From Plecoglossus altivelis (taxonomy: Eukaryota > Chordata > Actinopteri > Osmeriformes > Plecoglossidae): a stretch of DNA of 64,000 bases. The translations under genes were made by a program, and so were the position numbers. Of the stretch, positions 12,084 through 26,600 are shown in pieces (position 1 is the stretch's first letter; every line of letters begins with the position of its first letter). Location of the stretch: NCBI GenBank assembly GCA_036571765.1, contig BROE01000011.1, positions 2,311,876-2,375,875 of the forward strand, in the 5' to 3' direction. The notes beneath the pieces were generated by a model that was given only the letters and a program-made list of their open reading frames with translations, had not been told where the DNA came from and made no database searches.

Positions 12084-14822
12084 TCAGCCAGTGGATGGAG
12101 TCCTGAGACAGTTCTTGGCACAGCTGTCGTCCATCTTGACTGTCAGACCTTTAGATCTCACCTCCTTGGCAGAACCCGGCTTCCGGAAGTTGGGCAGGTT
12201 GTGGAAAGGGCGGGGCTGGGAGGGGGGGCGAGGGTTGCGAGACACAAACAGGCGGGAGGGGGACACAGAGGGGGCCTGAGTGGGGCGCAGCAGCAGACGA
12301 CAGGCAGTCACGCGGGGGGGCTTGAGGTAGGAAGGCGCCACCCGCCCACCGTCAGCGCTGCTGGGGGGCGGGGGGGCTCGAAGCGGGCCGCTTCGCAGGC
12401 TGGGGTGGCGGAGCGTGGGTGACGGTAGGGAAACATGTCCTGAGTGGCATGAATGACCTTTAACTGCCCCCTGTAACAGCACCATACCTGGAGGGGCAGA
12501 ACACAGGATGGAACAATGTAGCACACAGGCACAGAAAACAACAAAGCTACCAACAGAAAGACGTAAGTAACGCACAGACAGATAGCACTAGCAGACAGAT
12601 GGGTAATGCTAGCGGACAGGTAGCATTAGCAGACAGATGTGTAATGCTAGCGGAAAGGTAGCATTAGCAGACAGATGGGTAACGCTAGTGGACAGGTAGC
12701 ATTAGCAGACGGATGGGTAACGCTAGCAGACAGGTAGCATTAGCAGATGGGTAACGCTAGCAGACAGGTAGCATTAGCAGACAGATGGGTAACGCTAGCA
12801 GACAGGTAGCATTAGCAGACAGATGGGTAACACTAGCGGACAGGTATGCACGTTCACCTGGCAGCTCCTCATCTTTGTGCTGCCTGGACGAGGCGCCGGA
12901 CCTGTCGGGGCCCTCGTGGCTCCGGCTGGTGATGTCACTCTTGGTGGGGCGGAGCTTGTGCAGCAGGCTGGTGGGGGGGAGAAGCCAGGGGTGTGTGCTC
13001 ACCTGACTGAGAGGCAGGCGACAGGAGGGCTGCCACTGCAGCAGCCTCCTGATCAGGTCCTGGACACCTGACATACACACATACCTAAGCACATGTTTTG
13101 TGGCACGGCATACCAGTAACTAGAAAGGTGTTGTAGAAACAGTATGATATGACATGAGCAAATAGGGATGACAGATGTGTGCCCAGATCAGACACACGCA
13201 GGCGCGCGCCTAGAGCAGCGTGTGTTACCTGAGGAGATGGGCGTCTGGAAGGTGAGCTCCTGCTGCTGCAGCTTCTTGGGGTGTTTCTCCTGATATGGAA
13301 GCTTCCCAGTTACCATGGCAAACAGGATCACCCCCCTGGACACACAGCAGGGAGCTAGAGGCATGCTGGGTGTGTGTGTGTGTGTCTGGGGTATGTGTGT
13401 TTGTGTACTCACAGACTCCAGAGGTCAGCCTGTTCTCCGTTGTACTTGCGTGAGAGCAGGATCTCTGGGGCGGTGTAGGCCACAGAACCACAGAACGTAT
13501 TCATCAGGGCTCTCCTGTCGCTAAAGTGGTTGGCAAAGCCAAAGTCTGGCAGTAACACACACACATACACACCACATAAACATTCCCAAACAGACACGCA
13601 CCACACATACCAGACGTAACGCCCCCAACACATCCACACACATCATCTAACCAGTTCCTCTTCATTACCTAGTACAAGCTAGGAGATGAAGCAAGAGGGG
13701 GCTTGTGTACCTGTCAGTTTGACGAAGCCCTGCTCATCCAGTAGAATGTTCTCACACTTCAAGTCTCTGAACAGGAAGAGGAAATGATGTCATTCGCATC
13801 TGGAATCTGCGCACTTTCAAGTCGTTGCTGCCGTGATTGCTAGTGCTTCGTTAGCAGTTGATTTTTAGTTGGTTTTTAGGTTGGTTAATATCGTGCCTAC
13901 GTATCAAACTATGTAGACCCCAACCACATAGTGTGGTTGGTTCTATATGGTTTGAAGAACAGGTGGTCTCGACATCGAAAGCTCTTTAAACACTACCTGT
14001 GTACTATGTGGCAGTTGTGGCAGTGCATGACAGCGTTGACAATCTGTTTGAAGACCCTGCGCGCCTCATCCTCGCTGAGGCCCGGGCAGCCTTTGCTGCG
14101 GGACACGGCGTTGATGTGTTCCAGAAGGTCTCCCCGCAGAGCCAGCTCCAGAACCAGGTAGACCCGCAGCGGGGAGCGGAACACGTCATAGAGCTGGATC
14201 TGCGACCCGGAGAACAGCCATGGTGATCAACCGGCATCCTGTGAGTGTGTGTGAGTGTGTGTGTGTGTGTGTGTGTCAGCTCTCACCACTCCAGGGTGTC
14301 TGTACGTGGCGTCCATGGCGTAGATTTCTCTGTGGAGGAACTTCTTGGAATATTCTGGAGGGGCATCGTTTACGGAGATGATCTTGATAGCCACCTTTAC
14401 AGACACAGACAGACATGAACGTAGACAGAACAAGAAACAGACAGACAGACTAAGATTCGGACACAGGCAAGTCAGCAGACTGGTAGATGAGACGGACTGG
14501 TAGACAGACAGGCAAAACAGCGTTGTGACTGTACCAAACTCTGCTAATCTAATCTAGGGTTCACTACTTGGATACTCTACTGCTCTCAACTCAACTCTGT
14601 CCTAGTCTGTGGATAGTGTACCATGTTGTGGTTCTTGCTGCGCAGGTCATTGGCCAGCCTGTAGTTTTGGCAGATCTTATTGGGCGTGGCATAACCCAAG
14701 TAGACCTTGGAGAAGGCTCCAGAGCCAATCCTCTTAGCCGACAGCAGGTAACCATTTTCCCTGCACTCCATCGCACGCTCATCAATAGACTTCCCAGAAT
14801 CCATTGCTCTCCGTCCGGTCAT
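12084..14822 (-). CDS. tssk5: Testis-specific serine/threonine kinase, TSSK5-like
   Basis: A protein kinase of the TSSK family, which acts in spermatids and sperm. Eight exons join in phase: 14822-14622, 14394-14287, 14199-13997, 13766-13711, 13545-13413, 13335-13229, 13067-12858 and 12487-12084, giving 473 residues. All kinase landmarks are intact: glycine loop IGSGAF (32-37), VAIK lysine 71, HRDLKCEN (D172), DFG (190-192), CGSVAYTAPE (208-217) and GEQADLWSLG. The long insert between glycine loop and VAIK, together with ELALRGDLLEHINAVS, fits mouse TSSK5 rather than the other TSSKs. A Ser/Pro/Arg-rich tail of over 130 residues makes it longer than mouse TSSK5 (about 370). ATG 14822 was chosen as the first in frame; M7 or M18 are alternatives. 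TSSK identity is firm; the paralogue is assigned from remembered sequence. Confidence 0.85.
12570..12845. repeat. Minisatellite in last tssk5 intron
   Basis: Tandem copies of a unit of about 38 bases built on 'gacagatgggtaacgctagc' and 'gacaggtagcattagca' occupy the tssk5 intron between exons 7 and 8 and run up to the donor at 12857. Copies are close to identical, so the array is probably polymorphic. Confidence 0.85.
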
Positions 14823-17776
14823 TCTGACTCCTGCCCTAACCCTTGTTGCGCTGCTGACATCACAGCCTGGCTGTGACCAATCAGGACTGGGAGGCTAGCA
14901 GCACCTCATGGCAAGCTGACCTGCTTGTCTGGCATCAGTTCTGGGATTTACTGTGAGGTCAGCATGGGTCTGGCTACACTGGAAGTCAGACTGGAGGACT
15001 AAAGGTCAGGCAATAGTGCTGTAGGGCTAGTAGTACTGTAGGTCAGGCAGCAGGAGTGTATGTCCGGCAGTAGTACTGTGGGTCAGGGCTGTAACCTACT
15101 GTAGGGCTCTGTTGTTTCTCTGCTGGAGACTGCTGACTGCAGGACTCTTAACTTGGAACCATTACCACGGCAACAACATTGATTACCACAAAACTCTTCC
15201 TCTTCCTTTGTGATGTCATGGATTTTACATTAAGAGTTTGGAAGTTGTGGAATTCTTAAAAATGAATGCTTTATTATCACCTGTCAATTCACTTTAATAT
15301 TACTATACATTATTTTGTTAATACTGCCCATTGTTTAGATAATATAAGTTAAATGGTTAACTTAATTTATAGCTTATTGTATCTTATATTCTTTACTTTG
15401 ACTTCTAGCTAACCCTTTTGCACTGTTGGGAAAGACTGAAAATGAAGTATTTTATTGCAAATAGCAGTTTTGTGCGTTTGTCAGCGGTGTTCCTGTCCCC
15501 CCCTGGTGGAGAAGCCTGCTCAGTGACTGAGCATCAGCAGTGGAGAGACAAGAAAACATGCTCTGTCTGCTGGTCACTCACTCTCCCCCTGGTTCTAACC
15601 CTGACCCCAGCCCTGTGCTGGTACCGGTCTCCCCAGCAGGTTATCTCTCCCCCTCCCCATCCTCTTCCTCCTAATTCCAAGAGCTGTTAGAAGCTGGTCT
15701 CTGATTGGCCTATAGTTGGTTACCTGGAGAGAGCTAGTCTCTCATTGGGCAGGATAAGGTCACCCATGGGTGATTAGTAGAGATTGTGAGGGTGTAGTTG
15801 TGTGGAGTAACTTCTTGTCCTACTTGACTGACAGTCAGCATATGCACTTGGCATGATGACTGATCTTCAGAAACTCACCTGTAATTCATACACACGCACA
15901 CGTACCTACAGACACACACACAGGGGGTCTGGGGAGTGCTTCATGTAAACAAACAGAGCAGGTGGTCATTAAACTGTTTCCTGTTTCCGACGAACCGTTT
16001 CCTGTCCTCTGAGCTCCTAAACACACAACATTAGGAACCATAATTCAGGCAGCAGACGCTCACACACACATACACACACGTAAGCACACACCCTGAACTG
16101 TCCATGAATGAAAGATGCTCTGTGTCCTGAAAAGGAATGTTGATCTCTGACAAGGTGATTCACTCAAAGGCTCCGACAAATCCTTCCCCCGTCCAATCCC
16201 CCAACCCTCACTTCACTCTTCTCCGCCACCTCTCTCCTCTCCACCACCTCTCCTCTCCACCACCTCTCTCCTTTCCACCACCTCTCCTCTCCACCTCTCT
16301 CCTCTCCACCACCTCACTCCTTTCCAGCACCTCTCTCCTCTCCACCTCTCTCCTCTCCCCCTCCTCTCTGGAGAGGCAGCTGTTCTGATGAAGGCTTAGA
16401 GGTCCAGATTTACAACTGAGTGGGCTAGATTTAGGGGAAGAGGTAAGGAGGTAGACTAGCACCCTCTCCTCCTCCCTCCTTCTCCATCTGACAAAAACTA
16501 GACGTCTGACAGACTTTTCTAAATGAGCTCAGGCAACTCAATTACACTGTGGTCGCCCTCCCCTCCCCCATTCCCCTCCCTCCTCACACCCCTCCTCCCT
16601 TCATTTCCCTCCCCCCCTCGTCTGGAGGGGTGAGGTCATGCAGATGCTTCTCTATTTAAGGCTTTTTTTGCAGATCAAGGCTGCTAGGACTGCTCTCGTC
16701 CAATCAGATGTCAGTAAACTGCCCTCGGTGCAGCTCTGGGACTGCTCTCGTACAACCGTGCTGACTCACTCTGCAAGGTACAACATGGATGCCATGCTGG
16801 GAGGATGCATTCTCTGAGAGGGCACAGGTTCACTTGAAGGGAGGGGAAAAAGAGGAGAAAGAAAGGAGAGGTGGAAAAAAAAGATAGCAAGGGAAGAAGT
16901 CGTATTATTTTAGCGACATCTGCCAAAGTCTTCGCGGAGGAAGAAGGACACCATTGTCGACAGAGGAAGACAGACATGACTCTTACCTAGGCTTGTATCC
17001 CCCCCTCCCTCCTCTTTTCCTCTCATCTCCCTTCCCTCATCTCCCCTAGCAGCCCCCACTGCACTCCCCTACCCCCATCTCTCCTTTCTGCATATTTCTG
17101 TTTGTTCCTTAGCTTCCTGCGTCTGAAAAGCTGAAAGAGGGAAAAGAGAAGTTATGGAAAGGGTGGTTTTCCTCCAGAAACCAGGACGGCTGCTTTCAAA
17201 CTACTCAGAGTGATGCAATAGGACTGTTATTGAGTTTCACTGACAGGAAACCCACAGCCACACACACACACACAAGTAGACACACGCGGACACACACATG
17301 CACACACGCATACACACTCAGTCTCTCCTGCAATATTGTGGACCAGACAGATTCCTAGACTGTTTCAGTGCCATTTTCTGATGTCAACATCCGAGTGTTA
17401 TTGCACCAGCTACTCACATACTTAATACACACAAAACACCATGATTAACCCACACTATAGCCAACACTATAGCTCTCTAACTCACACATTAGGTTTCAGT
17501 AACAAGGAATTCAAGGTGCTCACTCCAAACAGGCCTGTTGCCAGCAGGAAGTCATTCAAAGAGGTAGTTCAGTAGTAAAGGCATCTGACAGCAGATCTAA
17601 AGGTTGCAGCATCTGCTTAATGAACACAGTTCTCATTATTAAAAGGTCACAGAGTTGTTTAAGACCAATGATGTTTCCCCATGTCTCCCAGTCAGACCCA
17701 GTCTGGGACAGTTTGGTCTGGCAGATATAGGTTTCTCCTCTCCTCTTTCCATCCGTCTCTTTCCCTTCACCCTCCT

Positions 17777-17812
<36 letters not shown>

Positions 17813-19306
17813 CTCCCTGGGTTGTGTAGTCCACTCCCTCTGTGTTGATTAAAAATCATTTTATGTGTCTCAATTTCCTGTCAGCTGGTGTGTCTGGGAG
17901 AGCAGGGCATTCTGGGGCATCAAACAGCAACCAGCTGCAGCCAATCAAGTGGTTTCCCCGGCTACTGCCGATGCTAATTGATAAATGTGGTAAACGACCA
18001 GCTAGGCCAGAGCGGAACCAGATGAGCTGGAAAAAGAGAGAGGGAGACTGAGGGGCAGAGAGAGGAGGAAGGAGAGAGCAATATGGTTTATGAGCCATGG
18101 CCGTTTCACCACTCCCATGCATGCATGCCGTATCAAAGACTCTTATTAGAGATCTACATCTATGGAGCGTTTTACCATCCCTGCCTTGCAGAACTAACAG
18201 GAGAGTGGGGGAGAGGCTAAGAGAGGGAAGGCTGGGAAAGGAGAGGCCGTGGGAAAAGAGAGGCTACGTGGAGGGCGGGAGGGGCTGGGAGAAGAGATGG
18301 GGAGAGGGGAGATGTTGGGGGAGAGAGCTACTGGATGGAGAGACGGGGGAGGAGAAATTCTGGGAGAGGAGAAGAGGCTGAGGGAGAAAAGAGGCTGGGG
18401 GAGAAATGAGGCAATACGAAGAGAGGCTTGAGAAGAAGAGGAGAGGCTGGAGAGGAGAGGCTGTGGGAGGAGAAAGGAGAGGCTGGGATCTGAAACTACA
18501 GAGAACAGGGATGTGGACCCCAAATCCCAACACAATGGAAACATCTAGAAACACCCTTTTAATTAAACAGTAACTGTGGCACCCAGTCGCTGGGACAGGC
18601 GGAGTTCCAACTCTGGACTGGAATCCCACTCTGAGCTGGGTAATGTCATTGCCACCTGACATTAGAAACTCAACTGAACCAGAGGGGAAGGAGGAGGAGA
18701 AGGAAGGAGGGGCGAAGGAGAGAGTTCTGGGTGATTCACTTCTGAATCATCGTCGTCTCCAACAACTCACAAAAAATACAAGGTCTTTTTATGATCGGAC
18801 CTACAGGCCTGTAGAGCTATGATTGGCTGAATAATCTAAACACTAACACTAAAGCACACTCAAGCCAACACAAAGTATCAAACAGAACCATACGTTTTAT
18901 AACAACTTGTATTAAACAGTAATGAGACTGAACAAGAGGAGGCACTTTGTGCAGCGCTGAAGTAGATACCTGCGTCCCACCACACGCAGCTGATCGTACA
19001 CAATAATGTTCACATCGTCAACATGTTTACATCATCAGCTCATGTCTACATCGGAACAGGTCTACATCCGTAGTAACATGTTTAAATCACCTCCTAGATG
19101 AAAATATATTCATAGATGGTTCTAGATAGAAATACCAGATTCCAGCATGTAAAATCATGGCAATAAACGATCCTGGCAGGTAAGAACATGTCAATAACAG
19201 GTTCTAGCAGTTCAGGACATGCCAACAACATGTTAATAACAGGACTTAGTAGACAATAACATTTATAATAGGTTACAATAGGTTATGGCAGACAATAAAA
19301 CGGGTC
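14823..19306. other. Intergenic region, no gene recognised
   Basis: This lies between the tssk5 start and the bop1 stop. It holds a pyrimidine-rich minisatellite ('ctccaccacctctcct', 16215-16370), CA-rich stretches (15890-16090, 17255-17310), a (TC)n run (17778-17808) and a purine-rich G/A tract (18190-18485). Open frames here are short and simple-sequence driven. No RNA gene or splice-linked exons were recognised. Confidence 0.6.
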
Positions 19307-22300
19307 TTAGGTGAAGAGGCGGATGGTGGCATCGGCTCCAGAGGAGAAGACCCAGGGCTGGGTGGGGTGAAAGGTCACATCCAGGACCCCAAGGTCATGG
19401 GTCAGGGTGTGACCCTTCAGGACCTTGACAGGGACGATGAGGGGGTTCTGGAGCAGGTCACTGGAAAGGCAGGAGAGAAGGTTAAAATTGTGGAACAGCC
19501 GCTTGACGCTGTCACACTGTGAACGTAGTCACGGTAACCTACTTGTACACCATGCCATGACAGACGATGACGCTGCCATCGTCCGATCCCGAAGCGAAGA
19601 GAGGATAGTGGCTGTGGTAGGCCACGCCCCTGAGGGCCTTCTTGTGGTGCCTAGGCAACAACAGGTGAGGAAGGGTATTCGTTAAACAAATCGATCAAGT
19701 CTACTTGACGTAAAAGACCAAACTACCCAATTATGCATTAGGGCTCATGATGGTTAAAAATGAATAGCATAAAGTTTGCTAACCGTAAGATCTTGTAGGG
19801 CTTGGTGGAAAGGTCCAGGTCAAACCAAGCCAGTCTGCTGTCATAGCTACCACAGACCAGGTTGTCTCCTGTGGACACAAACACGTTATAATGAGAGAGC
19901 GCATGAAGCCCGCAGCTAGCTAAGTACTAGCCTAGCCTATCTTAACCTAGCACTAGCCTAGAGAGTCTCTTGGACTGGGACTAGTCTTGCATTTCTTTGC
20001 CTAGTGTGTGTTAGCGTGGGACTAGGCTAGGGTATTTTTAGCACATGACTACCCTAGCGTGTCTTAGTCAAGCACTAACCTAGCGTAACTTAGCCTGGGA
20101 CTAGCCAAGAACTAGCCTAGCATGTCTAAGCATGGCACTAGCCAGGCACTAGCGTAGCATGTCTTAGCTTGGGACTAGCCTACCATGTCTTAGCCAAGCC
20201 TTACCTCCGGGATGGATGGCCATACTGGAGATCCACTTGCAGTTGGTCATCAGCTTCTTGGTGAGCTCCTGCTTGATGAGGTTGTACACACGGACATATC
20301 GCTGCGTTGCCACGAAGAAGTATGGCCTGAGTGGGTGGAAGGATACACACTGCACCAGGCCCTTGCCCTTGCGGAAGGGATTCTGCGTACGGCGCTTGCT
20401 GATCTGGTGGATGAGCACCTGCAAGTTGCTGCTGTTGTCCGGCATCACGCTTGCCAGATAGTCCCCCTTAGCGTGCCAGGTCACCTGACGCACTGGCTGA
20501 GAAGGCAGGGGGAGGCAGGGAGATGGAGAAAATAACCATCTATAACCCACAAAACACCTTATGTGCTAACGTGAACCAATATCCGCCGCTGGGGTTTGGG
20601 ATGCTAACGCTAACCCTTTTCCATCTCTATGCTGGTCAGGAGGTTTTTCCTCCAGCTTTATTTGGAGAAAGTTGAGAAACTTCACTAACTTGTCTATTTC
20701 TGGAAGTTTCCGTCAGCTTCAGGAAAGACAAACCCTCCACTGGGCACCAGAGCGCTGACAGATTCAAACTGGGAACAGCCAGCCTCTGTGGAGGAGGGGT
20801 GAGGACAGTACCTTAGGGTGAGCGAGGGTGAGTCGGATGCCCTTCTCGTGATCGGCTCCCTGAGAGGGGCTCCAGACCACGGCCTGCTCCTTCTCCTCCT
20901 CTGGCTCCTCGTAGGAGGACAGCAGCTGCTCGCTGGACGACACCACCAGCCGGTCAGCCAGGCCAGGGCTCACCACAAGGACAGAGCATTCACTAGGGAC
21001 GGGAAACAGGTTGGGGGGGGGGTTAGAGAGCAGAAGAGATGACGAGGAGAGTAGAAATGCAGGAGGAGGGGAGAGAGGAGGAGGTATCTTACAAGCAGAC
21101 GGCCACCAGACAGAGTGCAGGGTTAGGGTTCCAGGCCACGCCCTTCACAGCTCCGCCCACCTCCAGAGTCTTCATGCAGCGCGCCGTAGCAACCTCCCAG
21201 AAACGCAGCGAGCCATCGTCTGAGCCTGTCGGGGGTCAAAGATCATCTCTAAGATGCTGTTGTCCTGCTACACCTCTAACAGTATACCTCAACTGAACTT
21301 GAACAGTTAGATTACATTGATTCATTTAGCAGACACTTTCATCCAACGAGATGTACAAAAGGTTCTTGCATATAAAGCATAAGAAGGGCAGTTGTAACTG
21401 AATTTTAGGAACGAGAGTCATGGAACAGTCTGTGATGCCCACACCATCCAAACAACAACTTAGTACAATGTGGAACTAAAAAAAGGTATATCTGAAATGC
21501 GAAGTCACGCAATTTAGTGGGTTCAGTCTCTTGCCAAACGGTGGTAACACAGGATCTCAGTATATGTACTCCAGTGTAGTACACTAGTCCCTAGTCTAGT
21601 ATGCTTCATGTTTGTACTCCTGCTGTTGGTCCGTACTAGCACCCTGTGTGTGTTTACCTGCACAGCAGAGGCAGCGGTTGAGCAAGGGTCACGCCAGGGT
21701 GGAGCAGAATAACTCAGAAACCATGATCACTTTTTAACTACAGCACTGGCTGCTGCTGCAGCAAACAGATTTAGCATACTGGGGTTATGGCCCTCGGTGC
21801 TCTTAACCCTGGGACTGCTGGACACTACTCTGCTATNNNNNNNNNNNNNNNNNNNNNNNNNNNNNNNNNNNNNNNNNNNNNNNNNNNNNNNNNNNNNNNN
21901 NNNNNNNNNNNNNNNNNNNNNNNNNNNNNNNNNNNNNNNNNNNNNNNNNNNNNNNNNNNNNNNNNNNNNNNNNNNNNNNNNNNNNNNNNNNNNNNNNNNN
22001 NNNNNNNNNNNNNNNNNNNNNNNNNNNNNNNNNNNNNNNNNNNNNNNNNNNNNNNNNNNNNNNNNNNNNNNNNNNNNNNNNNNNNNNNNNNNNNNNNNNN
22101 NNNNNNNNNNNNNNNNNNNNNNNNNNNNNNNNNNNNNNNNNNNNNNNNNNNNNNNNNNNNNNNNNNNNNNNNNNNNNNNNNNNNNNNNNNNNNNNNNNNN
22201 NNNNNNNNNNNNNNNNNNNNNNNNNNNNNNNNNNNNNNNNNNNNNNNNNNNNNNNNNNNNNNNNNNNNNNNNNNNNNNNNNNNNNNNNNNNNNNNNNNNN

Positions 22301-23604
22301 NNNNNNNNNNNNNNNNNNNNNNNNNNNNNNNNNNNNNNNNNNNNNNNNNNNNNNNNNNNNNNNNNNNNNNNNNNNNNNNNNNNNNNNNNNNNNNNNNNNN
22401 NNNNNNNNNNNNNNNNNNNNNNNNNNNNNNNNNNNNNNNNNNNNNNNNNNNNNNNNNNNNNNNNNNNNNNNNNNNNNNNNNNNNNNNNNNNNNNNNNNNN
22501 NNNNNNNNNNNNNNNNNNNNNNNNNNNNNNNNNNNNNNNNNNNNNNNNNNNNNNNNNNNNNNNNNNNNNNGTCAGTACGCTGATCAGTCTTCTGCTACAC
22601 TCTGGTCACTACTCTACAGTATTGTTCTATACTGTGGTGAGTACTCTAGTCAGTACTCCGGCATACTCCTGTCTGTACCTGGCCCCACGAAGCAACCAGT
22701 TGACACCGTTTAGACATACCAGGCTGAGGCACAGGAAGTGAACTGTTAAAAGATGCGAGACCAAGCCTGGGTACTGCTGGCAGACTGACTATACCACAGC
22801 TGAGTGCGAGAACCACATATTCCAGGGTTCATAGGGAGATGGGCAGGGTCAGGGATGCCATGGTGACCCAGTGTGGCCACATCATTAGTGGGGAATGTGA
22901 TAGAGGCTCTGCTAGTGCAAGGAGAGCTAAGGTACACAGGCTAGGCTAATTTACAGTGCAGATACAGGCTAGGCTAATATACAGTGCAGATACAGACTAG
23001 GCTAATTTACAGTGCAGATACAGGCTAGGCTAATATACAGTGCAGATACAGGCTAGGTTAATTTACAGTGCAGATACAGGCTAGGCTAATATACAGCCTA
23101 TATACAGGCTATGCTAATTTACAGTGCAGATACAGGCTAGGCGAGTTTACAGCCCACATACAGTTAAGGATAATTCACGATGCACATAGGCTAGACTAGT
23201 CTACTGTCCAAATACAGGCTAGGCTGGGACTAGCTACATTAGCTTGTACTCACCAGAGACCAGCCACTGTCCAGAAGGAGACACGCTTATGGAACGCACC
23301 AGACTGGTGTGACCTTGATACACCTAGGAACACAGCACAACTGTTGAGTGCATATGTACGATTGTGTGTGGGTACAAACGTGTATGTGTGTGTGTGTGTG
23401 AGGGGGGCCACCCACCAGGGACTGTGTGGTGGGGAAGGGCTGCAGGTCTTTGGGTTTGGGAAGCTTGGGGATCAGGTCCTCTGGATTGACGCTCACCTGA
23501 GGGGAGAGATCACACACACACACACACAGCTACATAAGCAACCTGGGAGTACATGTGTGATGGTGCATGTGTGCATTTTTATGAGAGTGTGTGTTAGCAC
23601 ATGA

Positions 23605-23635
<31 letters not shown>

Positions 23636-26600
23636 GGAAAGAGCGAGTCTCACTCTCATCTTGCGCTGCCGGGGGCAGAGGTAGAGGTCGAGGCAGCGTT
23701 CGAAGCGCTGGTGGATGAAGCGAGGGAAGGAAGGCACGGCACGCAGGCAGGAGAACTTCTGGGGCAGAAGCTCTAACTTCCTGTCCTCCGGGTCCTGCTG
23801 CTCCCAAGCCAGACGCTGCAGAGCACAACATCACAACTCGGCTCAGTGCTCCAGTTCCATTTCCGAGAGGAAATGACATCAAACGACCAACGCAACTCTA
23901 CGTCGGCTCAATAAGGTTTAATTCGAAACGGAATATTGTTTAAAGTGTGCAGTGTTGTTTTCCCCACAGAACTTTGTTTTGGAGTGCTTCGTTTACATGA
24001 ACATGCTTGGTGTGCGCCTGTGTGTACCTCCTCCTCTGACAGCAGGTACTCCGGGGGGGGATTGTAAGACTCCTCGTGACCTGGCAGGCGCAGCTTGGGG
24101 GCGGGGACGTGCATCTTGTGTCTCCCCAGGATGGCGTTGGGATCGGTGGTGGCCCAGAGGTCGTAGTACTGGGGGGTCGTGACCTTGGGCTGGCGGGGCT
24201 TTATCCAGCCCATCTTTATAGCATGCACCAGCTTGGACACCTGCACACATCACACTGGGTGAGTACTGGCATGACACTGCCTGTGAGAGTCTGTGTGTGT
24301 GTCCATGTGTGTGTGTCCATGTGTGTGTGTCCATGTGTGAGGATGCCTCTGACCTTCTCTTTCTCAATGAGGGAAGGAATGAAGCTGCGCTTGTCCTGAG
24401 GCTTGTTCGTGACTGGATGGATCATCACCTCACCAGAGAAGAAGTCCACAGATGGCTGGAGAGAGAAAGGGGGGGGGGGGGTAGTGAGGGAGAGAAGAAG
24501 AGAGATGGGGATGAAGAAACAGAGTGAGGGAGAGGAGGAGAGAGACAGTGCACTAGTCAAACGTCAACATGGTCCTCTGGCCATGTGATCAGGACGGTTG
24601 CCGTGGTTACCTCATACTCGTTGAAGTTGACTTCTCCAAAGTGGCCCTTCTGCAGTCGCTGAACCAGCTCTACCTGCTCATCCGACAGCTTGACATCACT
24701 TCCTGTCATCTTGTCGTGCACCGTTCGCCTGGGGGGTGCACATTACGGTAGCCTTGTAAGATCGCCTAGACTATTATCACCATCATCACAACTCTTACCA
24801 GTAACCCAGCCCTAGCCCTTACCAGTAGTCAGGGTTGTCCATCTTGTCCAGAAACTCATCCAGTTCGTCCTTGTTTCTGATTGGCTTAAAGATCTTCCTG
24901 CCGTCCAGGTCATAGCCAATGTGAGGATAGTCCTTGTACCACTCCATAGGAACGTTCCCCACGGTGTTTCTTATGTCCTGAGGAACACATAAACACGTCA
25001 GAAACTAAGTCCGTCACAACCCAGACCGTAACCCTGTCACAACCCAAACCTTAACCCTGTCGCAACCCAAACCCTAACCCTGTCACAACCCAAACCTTAA
25101 CCCTGTCGCAACCTAGACTCCAGTCCCTAACTCCAAAATTAGTCTTAGCCTCAGATCCAGACAGACCCAGACCTGCAGCTGCAGGCAGGTGACAGAGTGT
25201 CTGCCTGTGTTCCTGCCCCCTCATTCCTTCTGCAGCCTGGCAGGACCCAGACCCAGTCTCTAACCCTGACCTAGCACACTGATGAACCCAGGGAGCAGCT
25301 CAAGTAGAAGGCCCTCGTCTGGAATGAAAACACTACTTTAGCAGCTAACTCATCTTCCAGATGGCTACTGTGTGCATTAGGCGGAGGAGGGGAGGAGACA
25401 GGAGAGGAGGGGAGGGGAGGAGTGGAGAGGGAAAAGAAGGAGAGGAGGGGAGAAAAGAGGAGGAGAAGACAGGGTCTACGGACAGACAACAACACTAATC
25501 CTACTGCAGTATAGATGGTATGAGGGGCTCCTTCTACTGTGTCGGCAAGAGAACTGTGTAGAGGAGGCGGAGGGCCAGGAGGGGGAGGGGGACAGGGAGG
25601 AGGAAGAAGAGGACAGGGAGGAGGAAGAGGGGGGACAGGGAGGAGGAAGAAGAGGACAGGGAGGAGGAAGAGGGGGACAGGGAGGAGGAAGTGGAGGACT
25701 TAGAGTAGGAAGTGGAGAAGGGAAGAGAGAAGGGGGAGGAGCTGAGGGACTGTGTGTGGAGAGAGGAGGAGGAGGGGCCTCCCCCAGCTATAAAAGAGTC
25801 ATACGGAAACTCAGACACCTCAAATGGATCTGGAGACTGGGAGGGAGAGAGAGAGAGATCAAAATATATCGACAGACAGAAACACACACAGAGAAAGACA
25901 GACAGAGAGAGAGATGCAGGTAGTGAGAGTGATTAGAAGAGACACATAAGAAGCTAAACAAAGAAACAAACGTGGAAAGAGGAAGAGGAGAGGAGAGCAA
26001 AAGTGAAGTCTTGGTAGAAGATATTGGATTGGTACTGGACCTGGCCTGGACCTAACTCACTGGTACTGGAACTAGCAGAGTGGTACTGGACTTGGACCGC
26101 TGGCATTGCATCTGGTCCTAGCAGATTGGATTTGCACAATACTAGACAACTATTTTTCAGCCAATCGACTCCTGTGTGTGGTCGGCTGCAGATCCCTCTC
26201 CAGTCCTGCCTTCGACCCTGACCCTTCAACCCCTAACTGACTAGCATGATTAGGTGACCAGAGGATACCTCTACTGTCCTGATCCCTGACTCTGTCACAT
26301 TGACCCCTGACCCCAGTGTGGTCAGGCGATGTCATTTGCAATGGTGCGCCCTGTGGCCGGTAGCCTGCTGTACTCTGAGCTGTCATTGCCATCGTCAGGG
26401 GAGAGTAGCGAGGGGGAGGGGTGCATCGCCATGCACGGCCCCGCCTACCACCTCCGCAAGCCTGTCCGGGAGGCCCCGCCTCAGGACCCTCAGGCCCCGC
26501 CCCCCAAGAATACAGCCAACGCGCGTGAGCGAGACCGCACCAACAGCGTGAACACAGCGTTCTCTGCGCTCCGCACGCTCATCCCCACGGAGCCCCGAAA

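Noticed and set aside
21787..22741. Two 300-residue plus-strand frames
   Set aside because: They are mostly the N-filled assembly gap.
25534..25887. Ser-rich minus frame ending in SPDPFEVSEFPYDSFI as possible extra bop1 exon
   Set aside because: bop1 exons at 35138-34998 (ending DTSDEE) and 24977-24823 (starting DIRNTVG) join directly as in human BOP1, leaving no room for it; the Ser tract is simple repeat.
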